Shown: piece after piece, positions 54,501-63,117 of the stretch
How positions within the stretch are numbered: the stretch's first letter is position 1
How the letters are laid out: each line of letters begins with the position of its first letter
DNA from: Verrucomicrobiota bacterium
GTDB taxonomy: Bacteria > Verrucomicrobiota > Verrucomicrobiia > Limisphaerales > JACRJY01
Length of the DNA: 64,000 bases
Assembly: GCA_016235585.1 (NCBI GenBank)
Contig: JACRJY010000164.1
Location: 1 to 64,000, forward strand
Reading direction: 5' to 3'
Notes under the pieces: model-generated
Database searches by the model: none
The model's input: the letters and a program-made list of their open reading frames with translations, nothing else
What the model was told of the DNA's origin: nothing
Position numbers and translations under genes: made by a program

Positions 54501-57161
54501 CGCCGCGCGCATTGCTTCGAGCGCGTCGCGCGACTGGCCAAGCTGCGCGGCGAACTGCGGGTCGCCGTCGCGCCGCGCCTCCTCCGTCCTGGCTCGGTCC
54601 TCAAGCTGCTCCATCGCCGCGCGCCACTGCGCCCCGGCGCGCTGGCGGTCGGCGTCCGCCTTCACTTTCAACTTCGGGTCTTCCTCGCCGCTCCTCTTCG
54701 CGTCCGCCAACCTCTTCTCGCTCGCCGCCGACTGCCCCAATTCCTTCCTCAGCCGCGCGACCTTCTCCGCGCTGCTCTCCGCCAGCCTGGCGAGCTCAGT
54801 CCGCGCCTTGTCCGCGCGCATTCCAAGTTCACGGGCCGCCACGCGCGCGTCGCTCGCCGCCTGCTCCGTCGTGCTCTTCATCTGCCGCGATGGCCACGCC
54901 AGCTCCGGCCCGGCCTGATGGATCAACGCAGCTTCGACCCCGCTCCGCGCCGCCTTCAAGTTCTCCTGCGTCTTGCCTAGCCTGTCGGAAACCTGCTTCG
55001 GCGCGCGCTGCCTCAGCTCGGCCATCTGCTGCTCCGCCTTCGCCACTTCGCGTGATGCGCTGGTCTGCCGCCGGGCAACGCGCTGCCACGCGTTCGTGTC
55101 CGAGCCCGCGTTCTCCGCCGTCTGCTGCACGCGCTGCTGGCCCTTCGCGAGCAGATCGAGCCGCTCCGTCAACGCATCCGCTTGGTCTGCGGCAACAAGC
55201 TCATTGTGACTGGCGGCCATCTGCGCCGTGTAGTCCGCAAGCCGCTGCGACGACTTCATCGCCTCGCCGATGTTGCTGCGCTCCGGCGGCTCGCGCAGCT
55301 CGCGCGCCAGCGACTCACGGTCCGCCTGCGCGCGCGGGAGCAGCTCGCGCCGCGCCGCGCTCAACGCGCTGGCCATCGACGCCAGCTCCGCAGACTCACG
55401 GCCCGCGTCGGCTTCTTGCATCGCACCGGCAAGCTGCCTGTCCGCGCGCTCCAACTGCCGCTCCACATCCGCCAACGCCACCGCCGCGCCCGCGACGGTC
55501 AGCTTCCGCTGCACATCGTCGCCCGCCAGAATCTTCGCGGCGGACTCAGCTGTGTAGGCCTTGCGCAACTCGCCCGCCGCCTTGCCCGCGGCTTCGAGCG
55601 CCTCCTGCACCTGCTGCCGCGCCGCGAGCGCCTTCGCGCGCGTCGAGTCCGACTGCTCCGCGCCGATGACAAGCTGCGCGATGGCGGACTCGACACGCGT
55701 GCCTTTGAGGTCCACGGCGACGAGCTTCGTCACGAGGCGGTCGCCTGTGGACAAGCCAAGCAGCAGCAAGTCCCAACGATGCGTGACGGGAGTGTTCGTC
55801 TTGTTCGCCAGCGCCAGCGGCACTTCGAGCCACGGGCCGGCGTTGATTTGAAACTGCTGCGCGGCCGCGGCCAGCCCGATGTCGTCGCCAGCGGTGCCGC
55901 GAACGAGAATGACTTCATCCGATGAGACCGCGCTGTCATTGCGCGGCGACTCCAGCGTGACGCGCGGCGCAAGGTCCGGCTCGGCGCGGATTTCAAACGT
56001 GGGGCTGAACTTGTTTGCCAAACCCGTCTCCGCCGCGGCGAGCCGCACCTGATACGTCGCCGCGCCGCGCACCGGGATGCGCGCGTGAACAATGCCGGGC
56101 TCCGGTGCGGTGAGCGCGACGAGATTGGTCTGGCCGTCCGCGACGATGGCGAGCTCGCCCGCGCGCACGGACTGGTTCACGCGCATCCGCAGGTCGGCCA
56201 CGCTGCCTTCGAGAGCGGACAAGTTGCCGTGCTCCTCCTCAACCGAACGCGCGGCCAACTGCGCATAGGCCGGTGCTTCGTAGGTCTTCACGAACGCCAC
56301 AACCGCCGGGCGCGCGCGTGTGGCAATCGTCACCATCTTCGTCAGCGCGTCTCCCGCGCGCACGCGGAAGGCAAAGGCCCCCTGCCCCACCGGCACCATC
56401 GCGGTGAATTGCCCGCCGTTGCCCGATGACATTTGCACGCGCTCTGCCTTGCCATCGGCGACCACCTCGAGTTCAGCCCGCCCCGTGTCCGCGCCCGCGA
56501 GTTCCACGACAACGGGCTGATGATCACCTTGCGCCAGCCAGCGCGTGTCGGCGGCAGGTTCCAGGACGCGAATCTTTGTGCGTGCCACGCGCTCGATGGC
56601 GGCCATCGGCAAGAACGCACGCGCAAGCTGGCGGGGGAATTCCAGCGACGGCACCGCGAACATTACGGCGACGACGGAGAGGGAACCGAGGGCGCCTCGC
56701 ACCCACACCGCGACATGGGCGCGCGGCAGCACGACCTCCATCCGCAAGTCCCGCACCCGGCGCGCGACGCCATCCTGCACCAAGTCACGGAAAGCAAACG
56801 AGTCGTTCTTGCCGTCAGCGCTTTTCTCCGCAAGTTCAACCGCCGCGACGAGGTGGCTGCGCAGCCCCGGCCACGCCTTCTCCATCAGCACGGCAAACTC
56901 CCGCGTGGAAGGCGGCTCCGCGAGCAACCGCCCCGCGACGAGCCAGAAAGCGAGTGCCGTCGCAACGTAGCCACCGAGACTCAGCAGCCAGCGTGTCCCC
57001 TCCGTCAGCACAAGAAACCGGTCGATCCATGCAACCGCCGTGAACGCGATGAGCAGCGTGACCGCCGCCGCACACACTCCTCGCGTCCAAACCATGCGCA
57101 TCCACCTTTGCGCGAAGGCGCGCAAGCGCTCGGCAATGAGCGGGTCGAGGGAGGGAGACAT
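51531..57161 (-). CDS. Large DUF4175-like membrane protein with coiled coil and Gln/Ser/Gly-rich region, 1,876 aa
   Basis: Starts at an ATG at 57161. Two transmembrane segments lie at ~28-46 and ~58-78 and a third at ~150-171 ('GSLSVVAVMFAVPSLEF'). Residues ~190-500 are beta-rich, with Ig-like stretches such as 'ADLRMRVNQSVRAGEL' and 'LAPRVTLESPRNDSAVSSDE'. Residues ~510-1500 are highly charged, Ala/Arg/Glu/Gln-rich and strongly predicted coiled coil. Residues ~1510-1755 are low-complexity Gln/Ser/Gly/Asn ('QSGSESAQAQPASSQQD'). The C terminus returns to an ordered 'DWAKLPPKLAQDLRDAQ..GVSGDYRVMVDAYFKALAE', the ending typical of these proteins in planctomycetes and verrucomicrobia. The N-terminal arrangement resembles DUF4175 proteins, which are usually shorter (~800-1,000 aa). 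I infer a cell-envelope protein with a long periplasmic coil; function is unknown. It is transcribed together with the toroid protein gene downstream and divergently from the DUF1549 gene. Confidence 0.75.
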   Translation of the reverse strand: MSPSLDPLIAERLRAFAQRWMRMVWTRGVCAAAVTLLIAFTAVAWIDRFLVLTEGTRWLLSLGGYVATALAFWLVAGRLLAEPPSTREFAVLMEKAWPGLRSHLVAAVELAEKSADGKNDSFAFRDLVQDGVARRVRDLRMEVVLPRAHVAVWVRGALGSLSVVAVMFAVPSLEFPRQLARAFLPMAAIERVARTKIRVLEPAADTRWLAQGDHQPVVVELAGADTGRAELEVVADGKAERVQMSSGNGGQFTAMVPVGQGAFAFRVRAGDALTKMVTIATRARPAVVAFVKTYEAPAYAQLAARSVEEEHGNLSALEGSVADLRMRVNQSVRAGELAIVADGQTNLVALTAPEPGIVHARIPVRGAATYQVRLAAAETGLANKFSPTFEIRAEPDLAPRVTLESPRNDSAVSSDEVILVRGTAGDDIGLAAAAQQFQINAGPWLEVPLALANKTNTPVTHRWDLLLLGLSTGDRLVTKLVAVDLKGTRVESAIAQLVIGAEQSDSTRAKALAARQQVQEALEAAGKAAGELRKAYTAESAAKILAGDDVQRKLTVAGAAVALADVERQLERADRQLAGAMQEADAGRESAELASMASALSAARRELLPRAQADRESLARELREPPERSNIGEAMKSSQRLADYTAQMAASHNELVAADQADALTERLDLLAKGQQRVQQTAENAGSDTNAWQRVARRQTSASREVAKAEQQMAELRQRAPKQVSDRLGKTQENLKAARSGVEAALIHQAGPELAWPSRQMKSTTEQAASDARVAARELGMRADKARTELARLAESSAEKVARLRKELGQSAASEKRLADAKRSGEEDPKLKVKADADRQRAGAQWRAAMEQLEDRARTEEARRDGDPQFAAQLGQSRDALEAMRAAAEADWQGAANLERLARMEKALRGLESGRQLSELEGAAKALARQERFEANAPDSSTSRPRDWSWMEKQTAAAQREARGAGLGEKTAGAMSEAMRGSAGQQVSREMAERRNGGQRVATPMAEQLDRVAGELQRAQSEAAKAQAEARQVLARTTPSLSERMLGLSLAAAELEAELKRVASTATGSVTTNLHARQMALNLRVGDAASAIRRDGGAQDLSEPAGRERARDADTAVEMLREPPVKAGEALRGAMATRAAGTRGKLLAEAARQDQTLAENLKALAEHYRNLEAGAADASRAALRKQEDALGTRAKLDERYGRMERLQRLASLPPEEMQRELAAELQRNPAMREELARMSREAVGEARQRLQAAAEAERTLARQLERVANPALEAGELWEQLRQLVEAMRKTAKDEIPPVQADAEKLRVAVKDEFERGTKAIVESADGAPTQTNLPPATVAQRVAEMLPGLQRATNELANAERKVADGEKKFSDAQKKLAEARREAAAAAEWSKAIVASGQVTATVRQQLQRARALAEGFANVGKTTPEQAMARAAQQQDEVAGQLRGAAENLQRASRNEQAMGNQQNAQSLQQSARQAQTGADQADRARRAAQDGQQGAAQAGQSAAQMGNQLEQQRAGLEQSQGSQSGNQQSANQSNAGRMNAQSGSESAQAQPASSQQDAGQQNSSQQNGGLQKAGQSAGAQPSGGQQGSQPNSGQPGGQSGSGKQGQQAGQSGSSSQGSPQGKGGSGPGGGPSADSSSNGSGSPPPGQAGPAGSSGNAQKGSAVQGQAASAPPAQGRGGGGPNNNVSGATGPAQRLNGTMSGSGGAQSAQGATQGMQRRSGAIPSGAVPLSGEPGTMAPGRNFQPDARWMARAMDGMNTGSPTAQADAARALEAARQSRQQAMRQGRGEGQGNGQAGEGQPAGAGRVGGASRAGGGGEFAALPELGELRDADWAKLPPKLAQDLRDAQANGVSGDYRVMVDAYFKALAERARK

Positions 57162-57265
57162 GGTGCGGCGAAGCTAGCACTCCGACGCCGGGAGGGAATA
57201 CGGAAATGGTGGTAGGATGCAGGGCGGCCCATTGGGCTGACCTTGGCAAACTCCCCATTTCATTC

Positions 57266-57287
57266 GCACCCGGCTGAAGCCGGGTGC
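57266..57287. repeat. Short GC-rich palindrome in a divergent intergenic region
   Basis: A 9-bp perfect stem with a TGAA loop, between the starts of the DUF4175-like gene and the DUF1549 gene. I infer a dispersed extragenic palindrome rather than a terminator, because both flanking genes point away from it. Confidence 0.6.
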
Positions 57288-57409
57288 CAATGAGAGTGGC
57301 CACCGCCCGACTTGCGGCTTCACCCGCCGCTTCGAAAGCAAATTTTGCCGAAAACAGAGTTCAGTTGAATAGCTCCTCCCTCATCCCGTCGGCCAATGGA
57401 GATTCAGCT

Positions 57410-59956
57410 ATGACAAAACACACCGCTCTCTGCTCGTTTGCACTCGCCGCAACGTTGGTTTTTGCCGCAGCCGCGCCGGCCTCGACCAAGACCGCCGCCA
57501 AGACGCCGGTGGACAAGGCGGTGAGCCTCGAACTGTTCACCCAGCCCACGGACAAAGCCGCCAAGCCTCTCGCGCTCAAGGGCGCGGACGCGCGGGTGCA
57601 GTTGCTCGTCCACGCGCGGCACGCGTCCGGCGCGGAGAGCGATTTCACGAGCAAGGTCACTTACTCCATCAAGCCGCTGAAGGTCCTGGACGTGGACAAG
57701 TCCGGCTACCTCACGCCGCTCGGCGACGGGACAGCAACCATCACGGCGAAATCTCCCGAGGGCCTGACCGCGACGGCGAGTGTGTCGGTCGAGAACTTCA
57801 AGGTTGTCCCTGCCATCAACTTCGCGAACTCCATCGTCCCCATCTTCACCAAGGCCGGGTGCAACAGCGGCGGCTGCCACGGAAAGAGCGGCGGGCAAAA
57901 CGGCTTCCGCCTTTCGCTCCTCGGCTTCGAGCCACAGGAGGACTACGAGTATCTCGTGAAGGAGGCGCGCGGTCGCCGCCTCTCCACCGCCGCGCCAGAC
58001 ACCAGCCTGCTGCTGCTCAAGGGCGCGGGCGTAGTCCCGCACGGCGGCGGCACGCGGCTGGACGTCGGCTCCTACGATTACAACCTGCTCAAGCGCTGGA
58101 TCGCGCAGGGCATGGCCTACGGCGACCCGAAGGACCCCGTCGTCACGCGCATCGAAGTGTTCCCGAAGGAGCGGACGATGCAGCCCCAGGCTGACCAGCA
58201 GCTCACAGTCATCGCGCGCTACTCGGACGGCCACATCGAGGACGTGACGCGCGGCGCGCTCTTCGAGGCGAACGACAAGGACATGGCCACCGCCGAGCCG
58301 ACCGGCCTCGTGAAGTTCGCGAGCCAGCCCGGCGATGTGGGCATCATGGTCCGCTACCAGTCGAAGGTCGCCGTGTTCCGCGCCACCGTGCCGCTGGGTG
58401 CGCCGGTGCAGCACCTGCCCATCGCGAAGAACTTCGTTGACGAATCCGTCTTCAAGAAGCTCAAGCGCATCGGCCTGCCGCCGAGCGAAATCGCCGACGA
58501 CGCCACCTTCATCCGCCGCCTGACGCTCGATCTCGCAGGCCGCCTGCCGAACGCCGACGAAACAGAGGCGTTCTTGAAAGACAAGTCCGCCGCCAAGCGC
58601 GACGTGCTGATTGACCGCCTGCTGGCCAGCGGCGACTACGCGGATTACTTCGCCAATTTCTGGGGCGCGCTGCTCCGCAACCAGCGCTCGTCCGTCAACG
58701 GCCGCACCGAGCCGTATATGCGCGGGACGTTTGCCTTCCACTCGTGGATTCGCGACAGCCTCGCGAGCAACAAGCCTTACGACCAGTTCGCCCGCGAGGT
58801 GCTCGCCGCTTCCGGAGACATCGGCCAGAACCCGCCGGTCGCGTGGTATCGCCAGGTGAAGACCGCGCAAAACCAGCTTGAGGACACCGCGCAGCTCTTC
58901 CTCGGCCTGCGCCTCCAGTGCGCCCAGTGCCACCACCACCCGTATGAGAAGTGGAGCCAGGCGGATTACTACAGCTTCGGCGCGTTCTTCAGCCAGGTCA
59001 GCCGCAAGCCCGGCTCGCAGCCCGGCGAGGAACTCGTCTTCGCCAAGCGCGGCGCGCCCACGATGGCTAACAAGAAGAACAACATCGCCCTCAAGCCGGC
59101 CGGCCTCGGCGAGACGCCCCTCGACATCCCCGCCGACGAGGACGCCCGCCACGCGCTGGCCGACTGGCTGGGCAAGAAGGACAACACCTTCTTCGCGCAC
59201 TCGCTCGTGAACCGCTACTGGAAACACTTCTTCAACCGCGGCCTCGTCGAGCCGGAAGACGACATGCGCGAAACCAACCCGCCTGTGAACCCCGAGTTGC
59301 TCGACGCGCTGGCGAAGTCCTTCATCGAGTCCGGCTTCGACCTCAAGAAGCTCGTCCGCACCATCGTCACAAGTTCGACCTACCATTTGAGCGCGATTCC
59401 CAACAGCCACAACGCCGGCGACAAGCAAAACTTCTCCCGCTACTACCCCAAGCGGCTCAGCGCCGAAGTCCTCTTCGACGCCATCAACACCGTCACCAAG
59501 TCCGAGGCGAGCTGGGCGAACCTCCCCGCCGGCACCCGCGCCGTGCAGCTCCCGGACAACAGCTACAACAGCAGCAGCTACTTCCTCCAGGTCTTCGGCC
59601 GCCCCGACTCCGCCAGCGCATGCGCCTGCGAACGATCGCAGGACGCCAGCCTTGCCCAGAGCCTGCACCTGCTGAACTCGAAGGACATCCAGGCCAAGCT
59701 CACCGCCGAGAAGGGCCGCGCCGCGCTGCTGGCCGCTGATGAGAAGCGCAACGACGAGGCGAAGGTCAACGAGCTCTATCTCTGGGCCTTCAGCCGCCAG
59801 GCCGAGTCCAGCGAAGTCACCACCGCAAAGGATCACGTCGAGAAGAAAGTGACAAAGGCCGCCGACGCCGCAGCCAAGACGAAGGCGAAGCGCGAAGCCT
59901 ACGAGGACATCGTCTGGGCGCTGGTCAGCAGCAAGGAATTCCTGTTCAACCACTGA
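57410..59956 (+). CDS. Secreted PSCyt1/DUF1549-DUF1553 protein with BIG2-like domain
   Basis: 848 aa. The ATG at 57410 has TGGAG 10 nt upstream and begins a signal peptide ('MTKHTALCSFALAATLVFAA'); the frame is open 42 codons further upstream but that part lacks a signal. Residues ~38-128 resemble a BIG2 Ig-like domain ('LTPLGDGTATITAKSPEGLT'). Residues 148-166 hold a haem-binding-like CX4CH (Cys151, Cys156, His157 in 'KAGCNSGGCHGKSGGQNGF'), the planctomycete cytochrome C pattern. DUF1549 (PSCyt2) spans ~340-555 and includes 'LQCAQCHHHPYEKWSQADYY' near 501-520. DUF1553 (PSD1) spans ~577-845 ('NRYWKHFFNRGLVEPEDDMR'). Such proteins are abundant in planctomycetes and verrucomicrobia and are nearly always paired with DUF1501 genes, as here (12 nt downstream). 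A role in periplasmic redox linked to polysaccharide use has been suggested for the family but is unproven. Confidence 0.9.
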   Translation: MTKHTALCSFALAATLVFAAAAPASTKTAAKTPVDKAVSLELFTQPTDKAAKPLALKGADARVQLLVHARHASGAESDFTSKVTYSIKPLKVLDVDKSGYLTPLGDGTATITAKSPEGLTATASVSVENFKVVPAINFANSIVPIFTKAGCNSGGCHGKSGGQNGFRLSLLGFEPQEDYEYLVKEARGRRLSTAAPDTSLLLLKGAGVVPHGGGTRLDVGSYDYNLLKRWIAQGMAYGDPKDPVVTRIEVFPKERTMQPQADQQLTVIARYSDGHIEDVTRGALFEANDKDMATAEPTGLVKFASQPGDVGIMVRYQSKVAVFRATVPLGAPVQHLPIAKNFVDESVFKKLKRIGLPPSEIADDATFIRRLTLDLAGRLPNADETEAFLKDKSAAKRDVLIDRLLASGDYADYFANFWGALLRNQRSSVNGRTEPYMRGTFAFHSWIRDSLASNKPYDQFAREVLAASGDIGQNPPVAWYRQVKTAQNQLEDTAQLFLGLRLQCAQCHHHPYEKWSQADYYSFGAFFSQVSRKPGSQPGEELVFAKRGAPTMANKKNNIALKPAGLGETPLDIPADEDARHALADWLGKKDNTFFAHSLVNRYWKHFFNRGLVEPEDDMRETNPPVNPELLDALAKSFIESGFDLKKLVRTIVTSSTYHLSAIPNSHNAGDKQNFSRYYPKRLSAEVLFDAINTVTKSEASWANLPAGTRAVQLPDNSYNSSSYFLQVFGRPDSASACACERSQDASLAQSLHLLNSKDIQAKLTAEKGRAALLAADEKRNDEAKVNELYLWAFSRQAESSEVTTAKDHVEKKVTKAADAAAKTKAKREAYEDIVWALVSSKEFLFNH

Positions 59957-59968
59957 GCAGCCGAGCCC

Positions 59969-61357
59969 ATGAACCTCCGCCCGGAACACATCGGCTGCCC
60001 CGAGTTCCGCCGCCTCCTGCGCTCTGACCGACGCGGCTTCCTGCGCGCGGGCCTCCTCGGCTTCGCCGGCCTCTCGCTCTCGAATCTCCTCCGAATGGAG
60101 GCGCAGGCCAAGGCCGCCGGCGGCAGCCCTTCCCGCGAAAAATCCGTCATCATCCTCTGGATGCGCGGCGGCCCCAGCCAGCACGAGACGTGGGATCCGA
60201 AGCCCGACGCTCCGCAGGATTATCGCGGCGCGTTCGGCGCGATGCGCACCAGTGTCCCCGGCGTCCAGATTTGCGACCTCCTGCCGCTGTCGGCCAAGAT
60301 TCAGCACAAGTATTCCGTCATCCGCAGCCTGCACCACACGGACGCGGGGCATTCCGCTGGCGACCAGATCATGTTCACTGGCCATCCTCCCGGCCAGAAC
60401 GTCGAGCAAAACGCCTACCCGAGCTGCGGCTCCATCGTCGCGAAGGAGCTTGGCCATCTCAATCCCAAGCTCCCGCCCTACGTCATCATCCCGCGCAACC
60501 TCCCCGGCAGCGGCCCCGCCTATCTCGGCTCCCGCTACGGTGCCTTCGAGACGCAGGCCGATCCCGCGAAGGCCGGCCCGTTCTCTCTCCCGAACTTCTC
60601 TCCCGTGGAAGGCCTCTCCTTCGACCGACTCGACGAGCGTCGCAAGCTCCTCGGCAGCTTCGACCAAATCCGCCGCGACGCGGACGCCTCGGGCACGATG
60701 GGCGCGATGGACAGCTTCCAGCAAAAGGCGTGGGACATCGTCGGCGGCCCTGACGCACGCAAAGCCTTCGACCTCGACGCCGAGCCGATGAAGATTCGCG
60801 AACGCTACGGCTTCATGCCCGAATACATCGCGCCCACGCCCGACCGCTGCGGCGTGCCCGCGTGGAGCCAGCGCATGTTGCTCGCCCGCCGCCTCGTGGA
60901 AGCCGGCGTGCGCCTCGTCACCGTGGACCTCCGTTGGTGGGACACGCATGTGAAGGGCTACGAAACCATGCGCGACGGCTTCCTCCCGCGCTGGGACCGC
61001 GCTTACAGCGCCCTGATCGAAGACCTCGACCAACGCGGCATGCTCGACAGCACGATGGTCATCGCCTGGGGCGAGTTCGGCCGCACGCCGCGCGTGAACG
61101 CCACCGGTGGCCGCGACCACTACCCGAACGTCTTCAGCGCCGCCGTCGCCGGTGGCGGCATCAAGGGCGGACGCGTCGTCGGCGCATCCGACAAGCAAGG
61201 TGCCTTCCCCGCCGAGAATCCCAAGACCGCGCAGGACGTGCTCGCCACGATGTATCGCCACCTCGGCATTGACCCGGCGAAATCCTACGACGACCACCAA
61301 GGCCGCCCCGTCCCCATCCTCCCCCACGGCACGCCGCTGGAAGAGTTGTTCGCCTGA
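59969..61357 (+). CDS. DUF1501 protein with Tat-type signal (alkaline-phosphatase/sulfatase-like fold)
   Basis: 462 aa, complete. The N terminus 'SDRRGFLRAGLLGFAGLSLS' is a twin-arginine signal (Arg21-Arg22), so export in folded form is expected. The body shows DUF1501 features: 'IILWMRGGPSQHETWDPKP' (61-79), 'RSLHHTDAGHSAGDQIMFTG', 'WSQRMLLARRLVEAGVRLVT', 'RWWDTHVKGYETM' and 'MVIAWGEFGRTPRVN..GGRDHYP'. The conserved Asp/His residues in these segments suggest a metal-dependent hydrolase of the alkaline phosphatase superfamily, but no member has a firmly established substrate. It is translationally close to the DUF1549/DUF1553 gene and is its standard partner. It ends 216 nt before the convergent tRNA nucleotidyltransferase gene, with a repeat cluster between. 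Confidence 0.9.
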   Translation: MNLRPEHIGCPEFRRLLRSDRRGFLRAGLLGFAGLSLSNLLRMEAQAKAAGGSPSREKSVIILWMRGGPSQHETWDPKPDAPQDYRGAFGAMRTSVPGVQICDLLPLSAKIQHKYSVIRSLHHTDAGHSAGDQIMFTGHPPGQNVEQNAYPSCGSIVAKELGHLNPKLPPYVIIPRNLPGSGPAYLGSRYGAFETQADPAKAGPFSLPNFSPVEGLSFDRLDERRKLLGSFDQIRRDADASGTMGAMDSFQQKAWDIVGGPDARKAFDLDAEPMKIRERYGFMPEYIAPTPDRCGVPAWSQRMLLARRLVEAGVRLVTVDLRWWDTHVKGYETMRDGFLPRWDRAYSALIEDLDQRGMLDSTMVIAWGEFGRTPRVNATGGRDHYPNVFSAAVAGGGIKGGRVVGASDKQGAFPAENPKTAQDVLATMYRHLGIDPAKSYDDHQGRPVPILPHGTPLEELFA

Positions 61358-61390
61358 CGCGCGACAAGCGCGTCCCCATCGTTCCCCGGC

Positions 61391-61569
61391 AGGGTGAGAC
61401 TCCATCGAACCCCATTGTTCCCGGGTAGGGTGAGACTCCGTCGAACCCCATTTGCCGACGCAGGAGGCGCGAGCGCAGCGAGCATCTTGGTTCTCGCATC
61501 CGCCCAAAGAATCTCGCCGCGCTCGCCTCGCTGCGCTCGAAATGGGGTTCGACGGAGTCTCACCCTACC
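61391..61569. repeat. Cluster of direct and inverted repeats between convergent genes
   Basis: A 26-nt unit occurs as two direct copies (61391-61416 and 61427-61452, one mismatch, 36-nt period) and once inverted. The perfect inverted repeat has 30-nt arms at 61424-61453 and 61540-61569 around an 86-nt loop. The loop contains a second 13-nt inverted pair (61470-61482 with 61527-61539). It lies between the ends of the DUF1501 and tRNA nucleotidyltransferase genes and could fold on either strand. It looks like a dispersed mobile repeat; it might also end transcription in both directions. Confidence 0.75.
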
Positions 61570-61572
61570 GTG

Positions 61573-62973
61573 TCACGACGCGGCGTCCCGCTCACGCGAG
61601 ACACGATTGTGCAACCACGCCTCCGCTCCTGCGACATCCCCAAACTGCCCTTCCAACTGCGCCTCGAACGCATCGTGCAGGATGGCTTTGAACTCCTTGC
61701 CCGGCGTCATCCCCGCCGCAATCAAATGCCGGCCCTGTAGAATCGGCTTCGGCGCGCTGTCCTGCACACGGAGTTCCTCCGCCTTCGCCAGCAGCGCCTT
61801 CACGCCTTCGGGCACGCACGGCGGATGCGGCGGACGCCCGCTGTGGTCCGCCGTCACGATGACGCACAGGCCGGCGATGGTCTCCGGTTCCAGCCGCTTC
61901 GCGAGACGGCGCACGCCCCGGTCCGTCACCGGCTGCATGTGCGCGAGGTGATTCGCCACCAATGGCGGCACGCGGTCGCGGATGGCGTGCGGCGTGTGGA
62001 TGCGTTCGAGAAATTTCAGCGCCGGCTCCACGCCGCCCTGCTCGTGGCCGGGTGAAACGATTCTCATCCGCCCGTCGCGCAACGCCTCGTGCGTCACCGC
62101 CGGCTTGCCGAAGTCGTGCGCCAGCACAGCGAGCATCCACACGATGCGCGACGCCTCATCCGCCGCCTGCCACTGCGGCAGCTTCACCAGCGCGTCGCAG
62201 CAGTGCCCCGTGTGCGTGAAGACATCTCCCTCCGGGTGCCACTCTGGCTCCTGCGGCGTGCCGCGCAGCGCCGCAATTTCCGGGAAGTGCTCGACCCATT
62301 CCGTGTCCGCGAGGAAGCGCAGCCCCACCGAGGGCACCGCGCTCTTCGCCGCCCACTTGAACCACTCCTCGCCCACGCGCTCCACCGCGAGTTCGCCGAA
62401 GCTCGCCTTGATGCTGCGGCACAGCGCGATGGTCTCGGGCGCGGCGCGCAGATTGAAGCGCGATGCGAACTGCATCCCGCGCAGCACGCGCAACGGGTCC
62501 TCCACAAACGCCCCGCTCGTGTGCCGCAGCACGCGGTCGCGCAGGTCTGCCCTTCCGCCGAAGTAATCCAACACCTCGCCGCTGCGCGGGTCCCACATCA
62601 GCGCGTTGATGGTGAAGTCCCGCCGGCTCACGGCCTCCTGCGGCGTGATGTCCGCGTCAAACTCGACCTCGAAGCCCTTGTGCCCCAGCGCCACCTTGCA
62701 GTCGCGGCGCGGGATGGAGAAGTCATACGCCAGTCCGCTGCCAGTCGTGAGCTTGGCCACGCCGAAGGACTGGCCAACGAAGTCCACCCTGCCCCACCGC
62801 GACAAAGCCTTGGTCAGCCGCTGGTAGCTCACGCCGAAAACTTCGAGGTCGAAATCCTTCACCGCGAGACCGAGCAACGCATCGCGCACGCATCCGCCGA
62901 CGAGGAACGCCCGCGCCAGCTCCGGCGTGGCGGCAAGGAGTTTCTGAAGTTCAGCAGGCTGCGTGACCAGCAT
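61573..62973 (-). CDS. cca: tRNA nucleotidyltransferase (CCA-adding/poly(A) polymerase family) with HD domain
   Basis: 466 aa from the ATG at 62973; a GTG lies one codon upstream. It belongs to the class II nucleotidyltransferases that add or repair the 3' CCA of tRNA using CTP and ATP. The catalytic head has 'FLVGGCVRDALLG' (23-35) and the metal-binding Asp40-x-Asp42 in 'KDFDLEVFG', followed by 'RRDFTINALMWD' (117-128) and 'EDPLRVLRGMQFASRF' (158-173). A C-terminal HD domain is present, with 'PEWHPEGDVFTHT' (243-255) and His286-Asp287 in 'VLAHDFGKP', as in the bacterial multifunctional CCA enzymes with phosphohydrolase activity. Length is normal for an HD-containing member. Poly(A) polymerase cannot be fully excluded, since the two share motifs. 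It is cytoplasmic and stands alone, with repeat-rich spacers on both sides. Confidence 0.9.
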   Translation of the reverse strand: MLVTQPAELQKLLAATPELARAFLVGGCVRDALLGLAVKDFDLEVFGVSYQRLTKALSRWGRVDFVGQSFGVAKLTTGSGLAYDFSIPRRDCKVALGHKGFEVEFDADITPQEAVSRRDFTINALMWDPRSGEVLDYFGGRADLRDRVLRHTSGAFVEDPLRVLRGMQFASRFNLRAAPETIALCRSIKASFGELAVERVGEEWFKWAAKSAVPSVGLRFLADTEWVEHFPEIAALRGTPQEPEWHPEGDVFTHTGHCCDALVKLPQWQAADEASRIVWMLAVLAHDFGKPAVTHEALRDGRMRIVSPGHEQGGVEPALKFLERIHTPHAIRDRVPPLVANHLAHMQPVTDRGVRRLAKRLEPETIAGLCVIVTADHSGRPPHPPCVPEGVKALLAKAEELRVQDSAPKPILQGRHLIAAGMTPGKEFKAILHDAFEAQLEGQFGDVAGAEAWLHNRVSRERDAAS

Positions 62974-63026
62974 CACGCGGAAGGTGACAGTCGGCGGCGC
63001 AGCTCACAAGGCTCGTCCGAGCCATT

Positions 63027-63102
63027 TGGAGCGCGGACGCCCACGTCCGCAGCCGGTGCCCGGGAAACGAAACGGACTGCGGACGTGGGCTCCCGCGCTC
63101 CA
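63027..63102. repeat. Imperfect 26-bp palindrome in the spacer downstream of the hydrolase gene
   Basis: Arms 63027-63052 and 63077-63102 match at 24 of 26 positions, around a 24-nt loop. It lies between the hydrolase stop and the cca start, both on the minus strand. There is no T-run. It may be a dispersed palindromic repeat, with possible terminator-like effect on the hydrolase transcript. Confidence 0.7.
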
Positions 63103-63117
63103 TTGCAACTGCATCGG

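Noticed and set aside
57404-61507. 1,367-codon open frame on the minus strand
   Set aside because: Antisense shadow of the DUF1549/DUF1553 and DUF1501 genes, which have clear family motifs on the plus strand.
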